A stretch of DNA of 64,000 bases from Glandiceps talaboti (taxonomy: Eukaryota; Hemichordata; Enteropneusta; Spengelidae), in assembly GCF_964340395.1 (NCBI RefSeq), contig NC_135557.1, positions 21,676,225 through 21,740,224 of the forward strand, in the 5' to 3' direction. Shown here in pieces: positions 1 through 14,600 of the stretch; position 1 is the first letter of the stretch; every line of letters begins with the position of its first letter. A program made the translations under genes and the position numbers. The notes under the pieces are model-generated. The model did no database searches, was not told where the DNA came from, and was given only the letters and a program-made list of their open reading frames with translations.

Positions 1-250
1 TTGTCACATGCATGAAAACCACATTCTTTCTTATAAAATTCACTTTATTACAACACACTGTGCAACGTCATTCATCCATTCGTTCATCGAATGGGTCAGT
101 TAAAATGAGTTTTAAAAATCATGCTACCCCTATCTATAAATTCTTAAATACTTATATTATTGACACATCTATATTGTCTGAGAGAAATGATAAAAAATGA
201 ATATATCTTAAAAATGAAAAACACCATCTTATGATATGATTTGGAGTGTA

Positions 251-360
251 GAAGAAAAGAAGAAAGCGAAGAAGGAGAGGAGGACGAGGAGGAAGAAGAA
301 GAGGAGGAGTAGGGGAGGAGGAGAGAGAGAACCGAAGAGAAGACAAAAGCAGAGGGAAGA
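251..360. repeat. Purine-rich (GA)-type tract on the plus strand
   Basis: About 110 bases almost free of pyrimidines, built from GAA, GAG and GGA steps. Low-complexity sequence, with the general potential of long polypurine tracts to form triplex DNA. Confidence 0.8.
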
Positions 361-1125
361 CGATTAGGAGAATGGGGTAGGAATAGGGAGAATAGGAAGC
401 AAAGAATCGAAGAATTTAAGATATATCAGGATTTTCCTTGAACAATAAAGAAAATCAAAATCTGCATTCAGTATAGATAATTAAGGCTAGGTTGTCAGGT
501 TCTAGAGTTGATCTTTTATCAAAACATCACACTATTCCTGTGTAGTAGTTCCATAGCTTGATGCACTGTCGATAGAGGACATCCTTCCAACCTATTTCTT
601 GTCTTCTAACTTTTTCAGAATTTTTGTCACACTCTCTGTCAGTTGGTTTATACTATCTGAGACGTCATACCTTTAAACATCCAAGTAGAGAACAAAATAT
701 GTCAGTTTCCGTTAAATCTAGAGTTAATGTAAAGCAGGAGATGTAATATGAAGTCAGGAATGATATACATAATTCATTAATAACTTGGTGGAATTTTGAA
801 GTTTGATAACCCCCTCTCCCAGTGATGCTTTAAATGTGATTGACCTGGTGTGCATATAACATCCTCTTCCACGTGTTCTCGTTAGATGGTTAAAGGCCAG
901 GGTTACAATCCAAGGTTCTGGCATTGCATTAGTGGTATGTTATCAATAAAACTATGGGGGTTACATACAAATATTCTTTTGCTCTGGGCCAACTTTTTAA
1001 ATAGCTTTGTCAGACAAACGTTTCTTTAATCATTTTTTCAAAGTGGGCCTTTAATAGTGTTTACAGCTGTGGTTATTGCTGTATTTGTTCATAATTTATC
1101 ACAAATGAGATTGTGATTAATAAAT

Positions 1126-1126
1126 C

Positions 1127-1158
<32 letters not shown>

Positions 1159-1187
1159 CGACGACGACGACGACGACGACAACAACA
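1126..1187. repeat. CAA trinucleotide array with an internal CGA block
   Basis: About 14 CAA/ACA units, then about 6 CGA units, then CAA again. Microsatellite with a block substitution. Confidence 0.9.
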
Positions 1188-1259
1188 GGAACAACACCGA
1201 AATTGATAACTCTTGTATGAAACAATCCTTTTACAATTCTTCACATTCTGTATATAGTT

Positions 1260-1409
1260 TTAAAATTCAACTTCTAACCTGAAACTGGATATGTCCTGCT
1301 TCAACAACATTAAGTCATTCTGAGTGACCGCACCACCAGCTTCTTCTTCATCATATCCTTCCGCACGTTTATCGGATATATAACGGAGCGTCAATTGATG
1401 TACAACATC
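1260..1409 (-). CDS. TRPC: TRPC coding exon 12: C-terminus with KQDISSFR motif
   Basis: From acceptor TTCTTTAG, encodes [20 protein letters not shown] and [19 protein letters not shown], then [11 protein letters not shown] is the conserved distal TRPC motif. Vertebrate TRPC4/5 continue for some 200 residues after it, whereas this exon stops six residues later. A possible donor (TTCAG then GTTAGA) inside the motif could instead lead to a longer tail not found here. Confidence 0.8.
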   Translation of the reverse strand, partial: DVVHQLTLRYISDKRAEGYDEEEAGGAVTQNDLMLLKQDISSFRLEVEF

Positions 1410-4400
1410 CTAAAGAAGAAAACACAGTTAACTTTTTAAAACCTGATATAAAATTTTCCTCTTTTTGTCACAGGGAGGAATTTATGTAAGCATAAACATT
1501 GGAGAACTTTTCCCAACGTCCATGGCGTCCCGTTGATGGCAGCGTCAGTAAAGCGCCCTCAGAGGGAGTAATTAGTCGAGGTAATTTTATTGTGAACTTT
1601 GACCAAGATGTCCGGAGCCAGACCTCGCGATAGGATAGACAGAGAAAAACCACAGACAACCTCCGACAAATCAGATTTGGAAGATTCAACAATTCAAGCA
1701 GCTTCGCCTCAGAAATGTTATCTGAGTTTAGAGCCTTGGAAATTCAGGTAAAGACTTACGAAATGATATTTAACAAGGCGGGAACTCTCCAACATGTGGT
1801 GATGAGCCACTAGGAAATGCTACAAACTTGCAAAGTTTTGGCGAGACTCACAATAAAAGTATTGCCCAGCTGACACAAATGGTTAACGTTGTTGAGGACG
1901 TCCAACATCAACATGGCCTACAAGAAGCCCAGCAACCGTATTTCATGATTTTTCTAAAATCATCTCGGGATCCATGAGCAAACTGGCAGTCGGTAAGTCG
2001 CAATGGCCACACATGTCAGCACAACCACGTCCCCACAGGGGAGGCACAGAGATATATTATGAATCGATGTCAATCAACGATTTTGTTGAGGGTTTTAATA
2101 CTATTTAATGTCTGATACGATCAGTGAAAGCATAGACCCTCCACCAACTACGTTTATGGAGAAAGGGAGAAGACAGTGCGATTACGTCACTTGAACATTC
2201 TCATGCGGTTTGCATCAGTGTACCCCAGGGATGCAGTATTAAAATACCATGGTTCTTTTCTCCAGGACATTAAATGTGGCACTCGTACTTGAGATAGTTA
2301 CGGCCACGATCTGATGGAACTTTATCTATACCCAAGGGCTACTGACATAAAGTCAACTAAACCAAAGTTCGGAACCAGTGGAGACTCCTATGAATTTTGC
2401 TGGGCATTCAATCAAGACGGCAAATACCCGTATGGGAACTTTTACAGATATAGACATGTATGCAGTGCCTTCATTAAGATCCGGAAAGCCTCGAAAGATC
2501 ATCCAAAATCAAAGTGTCCACACAACGACCTGAAGTTTTGAGCAGAGAAGGCATATGAACAGGACAAAAGGAGTCAGGTAAGAAAGTGGAATCAAATTAG
2601 TATGTACAAATATATAAAACATTTCACTGCAAGATAATGTGTACAATAATTTACATACCTCATAGTTAGTCTGCAATATGGCGATTTCAGCATCATTATT
2701 CTGTCGGGACAAAAATAACAACAGTAATTATTTATTAACTTTATAGTTGTCGGGAAAACTTAAAATGATGTAGTATGATTTTATGCATACCAGCATTTAC
2801 ATATTTAACTGGAAGGTACTACAAAGTAACACGTAGAATGCAATGATGTGTTGAATAAGTGTAAAATGGAACAAAATTGATAAAGTTAGGTTAAATCATT
2901 GTGCATGTGAGTAACATTTTTAGTAAATGCTCTATGGAACACTGTACGAGTACATGCAATGTTTATAACTGCAATCATCAACTTCATATTTAATGTATCA
3001 AGATGTAAAATTAGCATACACCCATGTCTACACAATTAGCACGCCATATGAATACATACATATAAACATACATACATACATACATACATACATACATACA
3101 CACATACACACATACACACATACACATACATACATACATACATACATACATACATACATACATACATACATACATACATTATTTGTTAGGTCGTTCATGC
3201 AATCTTCTATGGAGTCTATGAATCAACAGGCTGCGATCATCACAAATGACTGGTGTTAGTGGCAAATTGTTTATTTTAACTACTGCACAATCTACACACC
3301 GACTTTGTGAACGTCAGACAGTCAAACTCGACTTGTAGTTACATTGTTCACATAACGAGATAAGAAACGATACACAATGACAAGTAATTGTGACCTTAAG
3401 GTCGCTATTACACACCTTTTTCTTTTTCTTCCCTCGGCAACGCTCACAGCAAAGTATTCGTTTCATGGTCTTAAACGAAGGTATTACGTTAAATGGAGGG
3501 GGCAGTGTTGAACCTTCTTCAAAAAACGACATCCACATTTCCGTTCGATAAAACTTCCACTCTATGTCAGCATTTTCCTACAGCAATCAAAGCACATACA
3601 GGTTGGTTGGTTGGTTGGTTGGTGGTGTTATCAAACAAAAACTTAAAATTGTAATATCATGGCCGAGGGATTGTTCTTGCATGTTCTTAAATTTCCAGAT
3701 TTTTTTCTCGTTTTTACTATACAGTGTAATGTACAATGTGGCACCAAGTCTAAATTCGTATCCTTTCTTTAATTGGGGTTACGCCCGAATGAAAATTGTT
3801 TATTTATTTTTCCAATAAAAGCAAATGAAAATACTAAAATTAAAATCAGAGCAAGGATATAAGAAAGTTACCCACTATGTTGATATTGTCAAGAAAAAAA
3901 AGAAATAAGTTTATAGTATCGCCTACAGTCGTTTATGCACAGGATGGATTAATATGTGAATTTTGTCGTAAAAGAGGGTTGTTACTATAGTAACGACAAA
4001 AAAACATGTTCTTCAATTTTAATACATTTGAGTAAAAGTCAATATCAACTGTACTGTAGTAACTTCCTACCAACACATCTTGCACTTGCATTGCATGAAT
4101 AGGTAATGCGTGCAACAACGATTACGGCACTTTTTTCTTTTAGTGTTTACATCTAGTTGTTGATTTACACCGAATATGGAGAGTGTATATTTTGTAATGG
4201 AATAATTCAAGCATTGAAATATATCAATGTAAATTTGAAACTGACCTCAACACGAGTGTAGGTATTGCTCATCATAGCAATCAATGCATTGAGTAAGATA
4301 ATTATCGCCAATCCATGGTAAAGTGCAAAGGCAAATTCACCGACAGATACAGTGAAGGAGTGGTCAGCGTCGACATTAAGAACGTCTAAGTCAATTAAAC

Positions 4401-7400
4401 CGAACAACGACCAGAAGAGGGTACGCATCGTATTCACTATCCTGTAAAGATAAGATGTAACAGTTATCACCCAATATTTTCCTTTGTTTACTCAAGTGAT
4501 GACCTAAAGTGCTCATTTGCATAAACAACTTTTGGTTTATAATTTTTCGATGAGCTAGAGAGCATGAAGAGAGATCTTGAGATTTGAAATCACGGATATT
4601 CTCTAGACTATGCCTACATCTGTTTTTTTTTTTTATGAAACACTAATTCTGAATACAAAAGCTCACATTTAACCTTCGCTACGACGATTGTTTCTGATCA
4701 ATGAATGGGTCTGTGTTTCTCGTAAAGTATTGTCAAGAAAGGATATGCTATGACTTACCCATCGAATGCTTCTCGACATTCAAATTTGCTATCAAAGAAT
4801 TCCTTCTCATCTATACATGCCCAGGAAGAGTCACTATCATAGAACTTGTACAACTGGGTCAAGCCAACTGCAAAGGCCAACAGCATTAAAAAGAATATGA
4901 CCAAGAATTTGACGATATCATAGAACATGCCCGAGAAGGAGATCTGAAGAGGGCCGATATGGCGATTTATAACCATAATATGTACGAGGCGTAAGAAGCT
5001 GACAATATTGGCCAAAGCAAACAGTGCTTCAGCAATGATATTTGGGTCGTCACCGGGCCATTCTGAACGGGTAGATTCTACTGGATAGCCCATGCTGTAG
5101 AAGGCGCTTAATGAATGGAAAATGATAGTTGAAAAGTTTTTCACGCCTTCTGCATTCAGCATTACATCAGCAACTCGTGCTATTACTTCCTCCTTGATTT
5201 CGTATAAAGTAATGTTTGCAACTGTCGAATTGAACCATTCGGTTTCGTTCTGTGGTATGTTAACAGGGCTGATTTTCTGGAAAACATAAATAAGTGTGAA
5301 AAGAAATTGGTGTACTGCAGTGACAAAACAAAATGTAAACAACGATGGTGATCGCTAATTCTTACTTGTTATATTCATCCATTTCAAACTCTTGAAAAAG
5401 CCCACAGAGGCGCGAAACTACTCCAAACAGTACTACTAAATAAGTGCAACTATGCGAGTCAGTTGCCATATTATGAATAACATTTGATAATACGTCGTTT
5501 AGCTCTGCTGCATAACGACTCTTGGGGTGATAGACGTATACCACTACTGTGCGAACAAAGGTGGGTAATAATACGTTTATACCAGTCTTACCTGTTTAGC
5601 AAACCCATAAAAGAAGAATATATAAGACACCCAGTAAAGACTGAGTTGTATGAAGTCTAGGATATTCCAGTAATCTTTGAAGTGGGTGATTATTCCTTCC
5701 GATATCCATTCCTTGATTTCTCGCCATGTCATTGCTGCAGAGAAACCATATCAGATGATGGGGTCAATGATGTTTGTTATAGAGAATTCATATAAAATGA
5801 TAATTTATGTATGTATGTATGTATGTATGTATGTATGTATGTATGTATTTGTGTATGTATGTATGTATGTATGTATGTATGTATGTATGTATTTATTTAT
5901 TTATTTATTTATTTGTTTATTGTTTGTTTGTATGTTTGTTTGCTTATTTATGTATTTATTTATTTATTTTATGTAGTTATCTGTCTGCTAATACAAAACT
6001 GGACTCCTCGCGTGAATGCGAAATTTCGCGCACTTGCGTATTAATCACGATGTACAGACAAGGGGTGTACATGTCATGTTTAACATAATGTGAATTTTCA
6101 CACCACAATTTACCACGGTATTATACATTTTACTATTGACATCTGGCATTCAAATGCACCGTAATAGTAAATAAATGAAGTCATCAACTTCGAGGATTTA
6201 GCAATAGTAAATGACATGACGTCATCAGGTAGGGTGACTTTCTTAACAGATATATCAGATGACATCATTAGGGTTATTTATTTTAGCTTTAATAAATATG
6301 ATGGCATTATCAGTTATGGCGGCTACTTATCCTATCACTAGCATATATAATATCATCAGAATGGATGAAAGTCCTCTCCGTTGTCTTGTATGAGGCCACG
6401 CTTATTGTCTTTGGATAAACGAATTCAATAAATATTGGATAATATAATTAATCTTGTTGATAACAAGGACACCAACTAGCAATAGGGAACTTGCAATCCA
6501 GACTGAGCATGCTCAGATGCAAAGGATTATCTGTGGTTATCGTAATACCTAATCTGGAGCTATTGGTGAAATAAACCTCCTACAATGGTCAGGATAACCA
6601 TAGATTGGTTATTTGTGGTTAACAACAATGTAACAACATTGTTTACAATACTAATTGATTGGTATTTATTATCACATTTCCCATGACGCAGCATTCAACA
6701 TGGCGGGTTTGCAAGTTCCCTATTGTTGATTTATAACTCACCAATAATGAATACCAGCATTAGTATCTCTGGTATTGTGGCGTCTCTGCCATGATCTTTG
6801 TCAAGGAGGCTAAGAAAGTCTAAAGCTTCTGATGTACTAACGTCAGTCATTGGTTCAAAGGCAGCAAAGCCAATCATTGGCCACAGTTCTATACGTAGTA
6901 ATACCATTATTATTAACAAAAGGAATGCCAGGGATGAGGCTGTATGCATAAGAAACTTTACATACCTATATAGGGAAAAAATGTCAATAGGTTAATTCAA
7001 ACGTAAGTTAAAATCATGTTTTGGTTATATTATCTTAGGGGCCAGATCAATAGTTCAATGTAGGATAACAAACATTTCTTTTAATTAGGCCTCAGACCCC
7101 TCCCCCCCCCCACACAACCCCCTTCTAACTAAATTGACCAAAATTGAAAATTGTTTCAGACAGAACAATCGATTTCCAATCAATATGTAGTAGTATTTGT
7201 ATTGCTGTGAATGCAAAGCCAGTATGTAGTGAGGAAAAAATAGCTTTATTTTAGTGCCATGTATTTACTATAGTGAAGATTCTTCCATTTCTCAATTTGA
7301 CGACATTTTTAGACATATTTGTATATAGAAGTACAAAACAAATCCATTAAATTTTTTTTAGACTGAGAACTAAATTGGCTCAACGCCCAAAGTAAAAGAC

Positions 7401-10400
7401 TTTAGTTTATTTTAGCCTACAATGAACTATAATTGTTCTCTCCCAATACCCTGCATAATGTTATATTGCTTTACAATAAAACAAATCTATTACAGCAAAT
7501 CTACAAGCACGTCCTTAGAGAAATTACTCTGTTTGAAGGAAATTGTCAATAAAATAATTTAATGTAATTTAAATAAATATCATGGCATAAATATCACAAT
7601 TCGTGGTCAATTATACTTTTGAAATATCAAAGTCGAATATTTTTACTCAGCACCAAACCAACATAACAAGAAGACATTCGCTGAACCTTTCGAAATCTCT
7701 TTTCAGACTAAATATGTATATGTTATTTGCCAAATAACGTTCCCTATCTTGATGCACGAGGTCATTTTCTGATAATAACGGCGTGCCGGAGGCGAGTTTT
7801 AAAACTAGAAAAATGACTTCGAGCAGAAAAAAAGGCTACATAACAACAAAGAAAACAGCATATATACAATGGTGATACATAGATTAATAATAATTCCAAA
7901 ACTTATGGCTGGAGGAAATATCAAGTACTAGAGTAAAATAATCAGCCGTTTCAGGGGGAAAAATAAAAAGCTGACGAACGAAAAGTGCCGTTGGACAACA
8001 GACCTGTCTTATGAATGAATATATTCATATATGGACGACTTGCTATGTGGAGAATATTAAAGAGGAATATGGTACTCCAGGAAATAAAGTCATTTTCATT
8101 AACTTTGGATCTGGAGTCATTTCAGAGTATTACATCATCTACACGAAAATGATTTCTTGGAAACATCACGTTGAAGTTGGCCCTCTTTGTGGGCCAAATT
8201 ACATCATGAAAGTCAGCAATTGTTTTGCAAATATTTAGGTTAATAACAAAGACAGTTTTACTGAAGGTAATAGGCACTTGGGAGTCTTAAATATTCATTG
8301 TTCACATATTGCATACACCTTTCTGCGTACTCCCATGAGGCAATGTGGTCCTACAGCAAGATCCCCTAAATGTCAGACCACGTCTGAGTTTGAATGAGGG
8401 AGAATTTGGGTGTGCGTGCAATTGATGTAAAATTATAAATAACGGAGCCTTTGGAACCCAACGTTAATGAAAATGCCTGTAGTCCTGCTGGAGTGGCGTT
8501 CACACATCATACTTACGGCACATGTACTAGTTGGTTGAGTTTCTTGAATGGGTAAATTATGTATAGTATAGATAGGAATGGGTAGCCAAACATTATTGCA
8601 ATAGTGAAAAGAAATTTTTTGAATTTACTCATTTCGTCCCATCCTTTAATACCAAAGTAAAATCGATCGTAGATCAATTCTTGACAGTTTGGATTCGATA
8701 CAAACTGAAACAAAAGAAAAGATTATGTGTCACTTTAGGTTTCACTTCTCAAGATAATTGTAAATGACGACAGTATGAATTTAGCAATAACTCCAGCCAC
8801 AGTCCGGTATACCGCGAGACTTGTATGCAGTGTGTGATAATATACCACACGTGGAGACTGCGTGATGAATCAGTACTTGGAGTTGAAAAATGGCTTTTTT
8901 GTGTGTTTTTGTTCGACCCTTTGAAAAAAAGTAGACTTTTGAAGTGCTTTTCGTGTACGAAACATTGTGCTGCGATACACCGGCAGCATTTGTAGACAAA
9001 ATGGTAATGCAGCAGTAGACAGCATATCATGTGATAGGTTGTGTATAGGAGAATGAAAATGTCATATGCTCGTCGCGACCGTTTCACCACTGATATGACT
9101 ATGATATATCAATATTTTAGCAGTATTGCGTTGAGCTCTTGTCCAATCAGTGCATACACTACCTACCTACCTACATACATACATACATACATACATACAT
9201 ACATACATACATACATACATACATACATACATACATGCATACATACATACATACACACACACATACATACATGCATGCATGCATGCATGCATGCATGCAT
9301 GCATGCATACATGCATGCATGCATGCATGCATACATACATACATACATACATACATACATACATACATACATACATACATACATACATACATACATACAT
9401 ACATACATACATGCATGCATGCATACATACATACATACATACATACATACATACATACTTTGGGCAAATGTCATCAATTGCAATAATACAGGTACAAATG
9501 TGAGTACGCACTTGTTTCTGTTGGTATTTTACAGCCCGGAATGCTTTATGAGGTTTGATGGTGTCGATGACATCGGACTCGGACCAAACTTCAGGGCCAT
9601 GGGTTAGAACTGTTGTAATCTCTTGCTCATTACGGGCTTGACTCAACAATTCAGCGGCGAATGCTTCACATTCATCTTCCAATTTATCAAACTCCGTACC
9701 GAACTGAACATCATCTCTGGACAGCTTGTTTAACGTATGGCTTAGTTCAAAGGCTCTGTTGATTGGATCTTTACTGGTTAGACATATATACGACTCGCTG
9801 GTTAAAGCCCTGTAGATTTGTAATTCTAGTAGTGACCTTGTTAATCCTCTTGTCTCTGCCAACGCTTCATCATTCTGCGGTTCCTCGATATAACCACCAT
9901 TTTCAAGCAGCATCTACAAATCACCAAAAATAAACGTGTTAAATAGCAGTCTCGGTTACCCAGAATCTGGCCTCTGGGGCTCTGCCTACGAGACACCCAG
10001 CCCCCACCCCACCCCCAAGCATAAATTGAAATTTTTACTCTTTGGAAATTAATAATGAAGCAAAAATTAGTAAATCATTACTTTCGAAAGAATAAACCAA
10101 TTTCCGTGTAAGCGCTATGTTCAAACTGAATTATGGGTTCTTTTTCGAGTTCATTTTTATGCATAAAAATGCATTTATCGAAATAGGGTAGGACAGGAGA
10201 AGCACAAAAACCAGAAATCTGGTTAGTTTTACTGTTCGATAAGTTTGGTTTGTCTATACGTGATATTAAGATACTTTTCATGTTAACGAATTTTATTTGC
10301 TAAAAACAATGAATATACAAACGTCCAACACAATCTATAATCTCTAGGCACATAACCAGCATTTACTTGGTGCTATTTCGTCATTTTAATGCGGTTGAGT

Positions 10401-11622
10401 GATACATCAACAACTGTTAGCAGTGTCCCAGTATGTATCCCGGGTAATGATATTCGGATGAAAGCAATGACTACGCACTTTAAATTGTTCAATTAACTTT
10501 CTCTAATTGTGTTGTATAAATATTAGTGATTATTATTCAATCCTGGACACTCTTACAAAAAAATGGACAATAGCTGGCGTTTTTTAAATCCACACTTTCA
10601 ATTTGTTCATGCATGTAACTGTCATTTTGGCCGCCGCCGGTGCCGCACATTGATATGTGTAGCAGATGCTGACATAATGATATGTCTTGAAATTCTACCA
10701 CCAGACGATGATATGTCTTGAAATATTCTACAGCCTGACGATGATAAAATGGTGGAATATACAGAGTTTAGTATGTTTTTTTTCTTTAAAAAAAAGTATT
10801 ATACGTAGTATTCGGATGTGTATGATACTTGTGTCATGTGACATTCCGTAATAACGTAGTCCCAATTGTGGACAATCGTTATGGTAAAAATTTACAACCC
10901 CCCAGGCCTGACACTCAGTGTACCGATGTATTTGAAATATCCAGTATGCTTATACCAATGGATAAGGCCCAATGATATTAGATATATGTATTGCAGTATT
11001 GAAATATTACACAGATATACATTACCTTACATATGTCATAATTATTATGATGTGCAGCAAGGACAAGTGGAGTGACGCCAGGTGGGAATTCCACGTTGTC
11101 TGTACAAGCATTGATGATGTCTTTCCCTTGAGCCTGTAAAAACATCATATACACTTAATACAACAGACTCTAAATGATACTGTATCATGTTATAATTCTT
11201 CAACACAAGTGAATCTCTTTTTATACACATGGTGAAATCTTCAATCTAAATCCATTAGAATTCGGCCACGCGTACCCACCCCCACACGTGCACACACACG
11301 AACGCACGAACGCACGCACGCACACACACTCACACTCACACTCACACACACACACACTCACACACACACACACACACACACATACATCCATACACACGAA
11401 CGCACGCATGCAAGCACACACATACATACATACATACATACATACATACATACATACATACATACATACATACACACGAAAGCACACACGCAAGCACACA
11501 CGCAAGCACATACATACATACATACATACATACATACATACATACATACATACATAGATACATACATACATACATACATACATACAGGCAGGCAGGCAGG
11601 CAGGCAGGCATACATACATACA

Positions 11623-11655
<33 letters not shown>

Positions 11656-14600
11656 TCATACATACATACATACATACATACATACATACATACATGCATA
11701 CATACATACACACATACATACATACATACATACACACATACATAAATACATACGTACGTACGTACATACATACATACATACATGCACACATACATGCATA
11801 CATACACACATACATACATACATACACACATACATCCATAAATACATACATACATACATAAATACATACGTACGTACGTACATACATACATACATACATA
11901 CATACATACATACATACATACATACATACATACATACATACATACATACATGCATACATACATACATACACACATACATACACACATACATAAATACATA
12001 CACACATACATAAATACATACGTACGTACGTACATGTATAAATACTACGTATAATCGTACGTTCATTCGTTTCTGACCCTTCACACTGTTAAAGTCTGGT
12101 AGGTATACCCTCTTAGCACTGAAGACATTTAAACAGCTGCTAGAAAATGTAAAATATGTTTAAATTCACTATATCGTCCAACTGTATATTTTACTTGTCA
12201 TTATATATACCCGTAGCTATATGATTTTGTATCCTTTAGTTAAGTAGAATACTTGTAATGCCTTCGGTCTAAAGTACTCAATAAACTTGGATAATTACTT
12301 ACATCTGAAGTCTTTATGTAATCACAAAGTACTTCCACTGCCTTCACAAAGCTCATATCCGCTGCACGAAGTAAAGCATTGCCAACCTCAACACCATGTT
12401 GGACCAGTAGCTTTATAATATCTGTAATAAAAATGTTGATAACTTGGGAATGTAGCAAGCTAGCCTGGACTGTGGACAGAGGACAAGATGAATATTTAAC
12501 ATTGTTTCCTCGTATGTTTCTAATATGATGATATTTCTGAATCAGGGTTTCTTGACTTTCAGTTAGTAGTCGTCATATTATGCAATGTTTCTATGGGTAC
12601 CATATTATTCTGTTCACATTTAATATTGTGCAACATATATTTTCGACATACAATATGTAAATACGAAAAGATTTCATTAATTGGATATCCCATGATGCCA
12701 TGCGGTTTCTGCTTCTTTTACTTTTGACCTGGTATCACTAACACTTAACAGGTATCATGTCAACTACTTATCATACCATTGTCGTTTTGCCGTCTACTTG
12801 TGACTCCTAATCTGTCACTTTGATGACTAAACTAAGTAGGTTTAAACGATACTGTGGATACCGTGGGATAAAAGTTGATTTTACGGTACACAGTATTAGC
12901 ATCAAGATAATATTTGACGTGGAATTTGATAATTTATCTGCCTAGACATAAGTTAGCTTCCAGGCTAGAGTTCCTTAAGTGCTTGAAACTCACACGATCT
13001 ACTTCGAAGTCTAGATATCAACGAGTGTGTCAATTCTAAATACATCTCCTCTGTTGTACACGTAAGATATGTCTTACAATAAGAGCGTATGGTGTACTAA
13101 CACTAATTGTACAACCATGACAAGTGCGCGATTTTGTCAGGGCCGGATTTCAGGAAACGTATATGTCGTAGGAATTCCGGGTACTAGTTAGGAGGCAGCT
13201 ATGTAAGGATAATTTGATGGTGCTGAGCCTATAAAAATGTCTTCCAAGCGAAGTGTTGACGTTTGTGCCCCTCAATATGAATAATAAAACATGTAGCAAT
13301 AAGTGTCCAAGAAGTTCATGTCTAGGTAAGCAAATAATGAAAAATTCGTCCTGGGGTAGTCCTCTAGTCGATGTATAATATATGTTATTTGCCAAATACC
13401 GTTCCATATCTTGCTGCGAGAGGTAATTTTTCCGGTAATAACGGAGAGCCGGAGGCGAGCCGTTATACCGGAAAAATTAACTCGAGCAGCAAGATGTGGA
13501 ACAGTATTTGGCAAATAACATACTTATACGTCACCTGCGACGATGAATTAATTTTTGAATGTCTAAAAATGCTGTTTCATTTTAAATAAAATCACTTCCG
13601 CGTTATACTGTTGAGCGTAGTATCATCCACCACTCCGATAACTGCAATGCGGTTTTTTACGCGTCAGCCTTAACTTTATCATCCAATCAGAGTGCGCGTT
13701 TGCTCAGTAGTATGACGTATTGTTTACTATTTGCATATCACTCAGCGATATATTCAAACTTATAACCATCAGCTGAAAAATGAGTGCGTCTTTGTTTTGC
13801 GTACTGTATTCCATTAAATGTACAAAAATGTTCGTGATATGCTTTCTTGTTCTAGTTAGGCAAAAACTGCACCCTCTGTGGTGGTAATTTTCATATCCTT
13901 CATAAATTTAGGAATTCATGTTTACGATCGCGTGACGACCGCGAGTTCGCCGTCACTGGACTTTCGCCGTTCTGTGTGAAATGTTTGGCTTTTTCCCTGT
14001 AACATGAAAAGTACAGTTCAAAGACTTGTTACAATTTATACAACGGTGATATTTTGTTCGGTTGACAACAAATTTGGCATTGGAAATGCTGGTTATAGCT
14101 GTATTTCTAGTTGTCTCCTAGATTTGTTTACAAGGGGACGTGCAGTGATCACGTGATACAACAAGCAAAAATACGGCTGTTGGTGAAAAATACGCCTGTG
14201 TATCTGCAGGGCTCTCGACCAATCAGAATGCGAGTTTGGTGACAGGTGACGTATAATCGTGGCGTATTGGAATTGTAAAATGATTGATAATTTTTATTCA
14301 TTACACAATGTATTGTATGAAGCAATGAGGTGAGATTTTAAACAAATTCTTTATGCTATAACATGTTTTAATTTTGAAGAGATCCCGTGTACGTTATGCT
14401 AAAAAATATCTTTACGTCTCCTGAATGACAAAGTTACATTCTATGGCAGTAGGCCCGAAGACCATGAATACAGAAACAACGACACAACTAGTGCAATTGT
14501 TTTTTTTTCTGGCACATTTTTTGCTCTCGAAATCTAGCATAATATAATCGGATTGAAGTAGACGCGGTTTATAATGAATGTCTGTACATGCTGGTGGCAA

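Larger units (their letters stand above)
1..1259. other. 3' flank of TRPC, no gene seen
   Basis: Contains a purine-rich tract (251-360), a CAA/CGA triplet array (1126-1187) and otherwise unremarkable AT-rich sequence. Possible minus-strand polyadenylation signals are ATTAAA at 1030-1025 and AATAAA at 49-44. Neither can be confirmed. Confidence 0.4.

Noticed and set aside
11221-12084. Long open frames of Tyr-Val-Cys-Met or His-Thr-Tyr-Ile repeats on both strands
   Set aside because: They are translations of stop-free ACAT/ATGT arrays, open in several frames at once, with no splice or domain support. The same holds at 9150-9607, 18024-18693, 19746-20284 and 51444-52492 outside the HYR exon.
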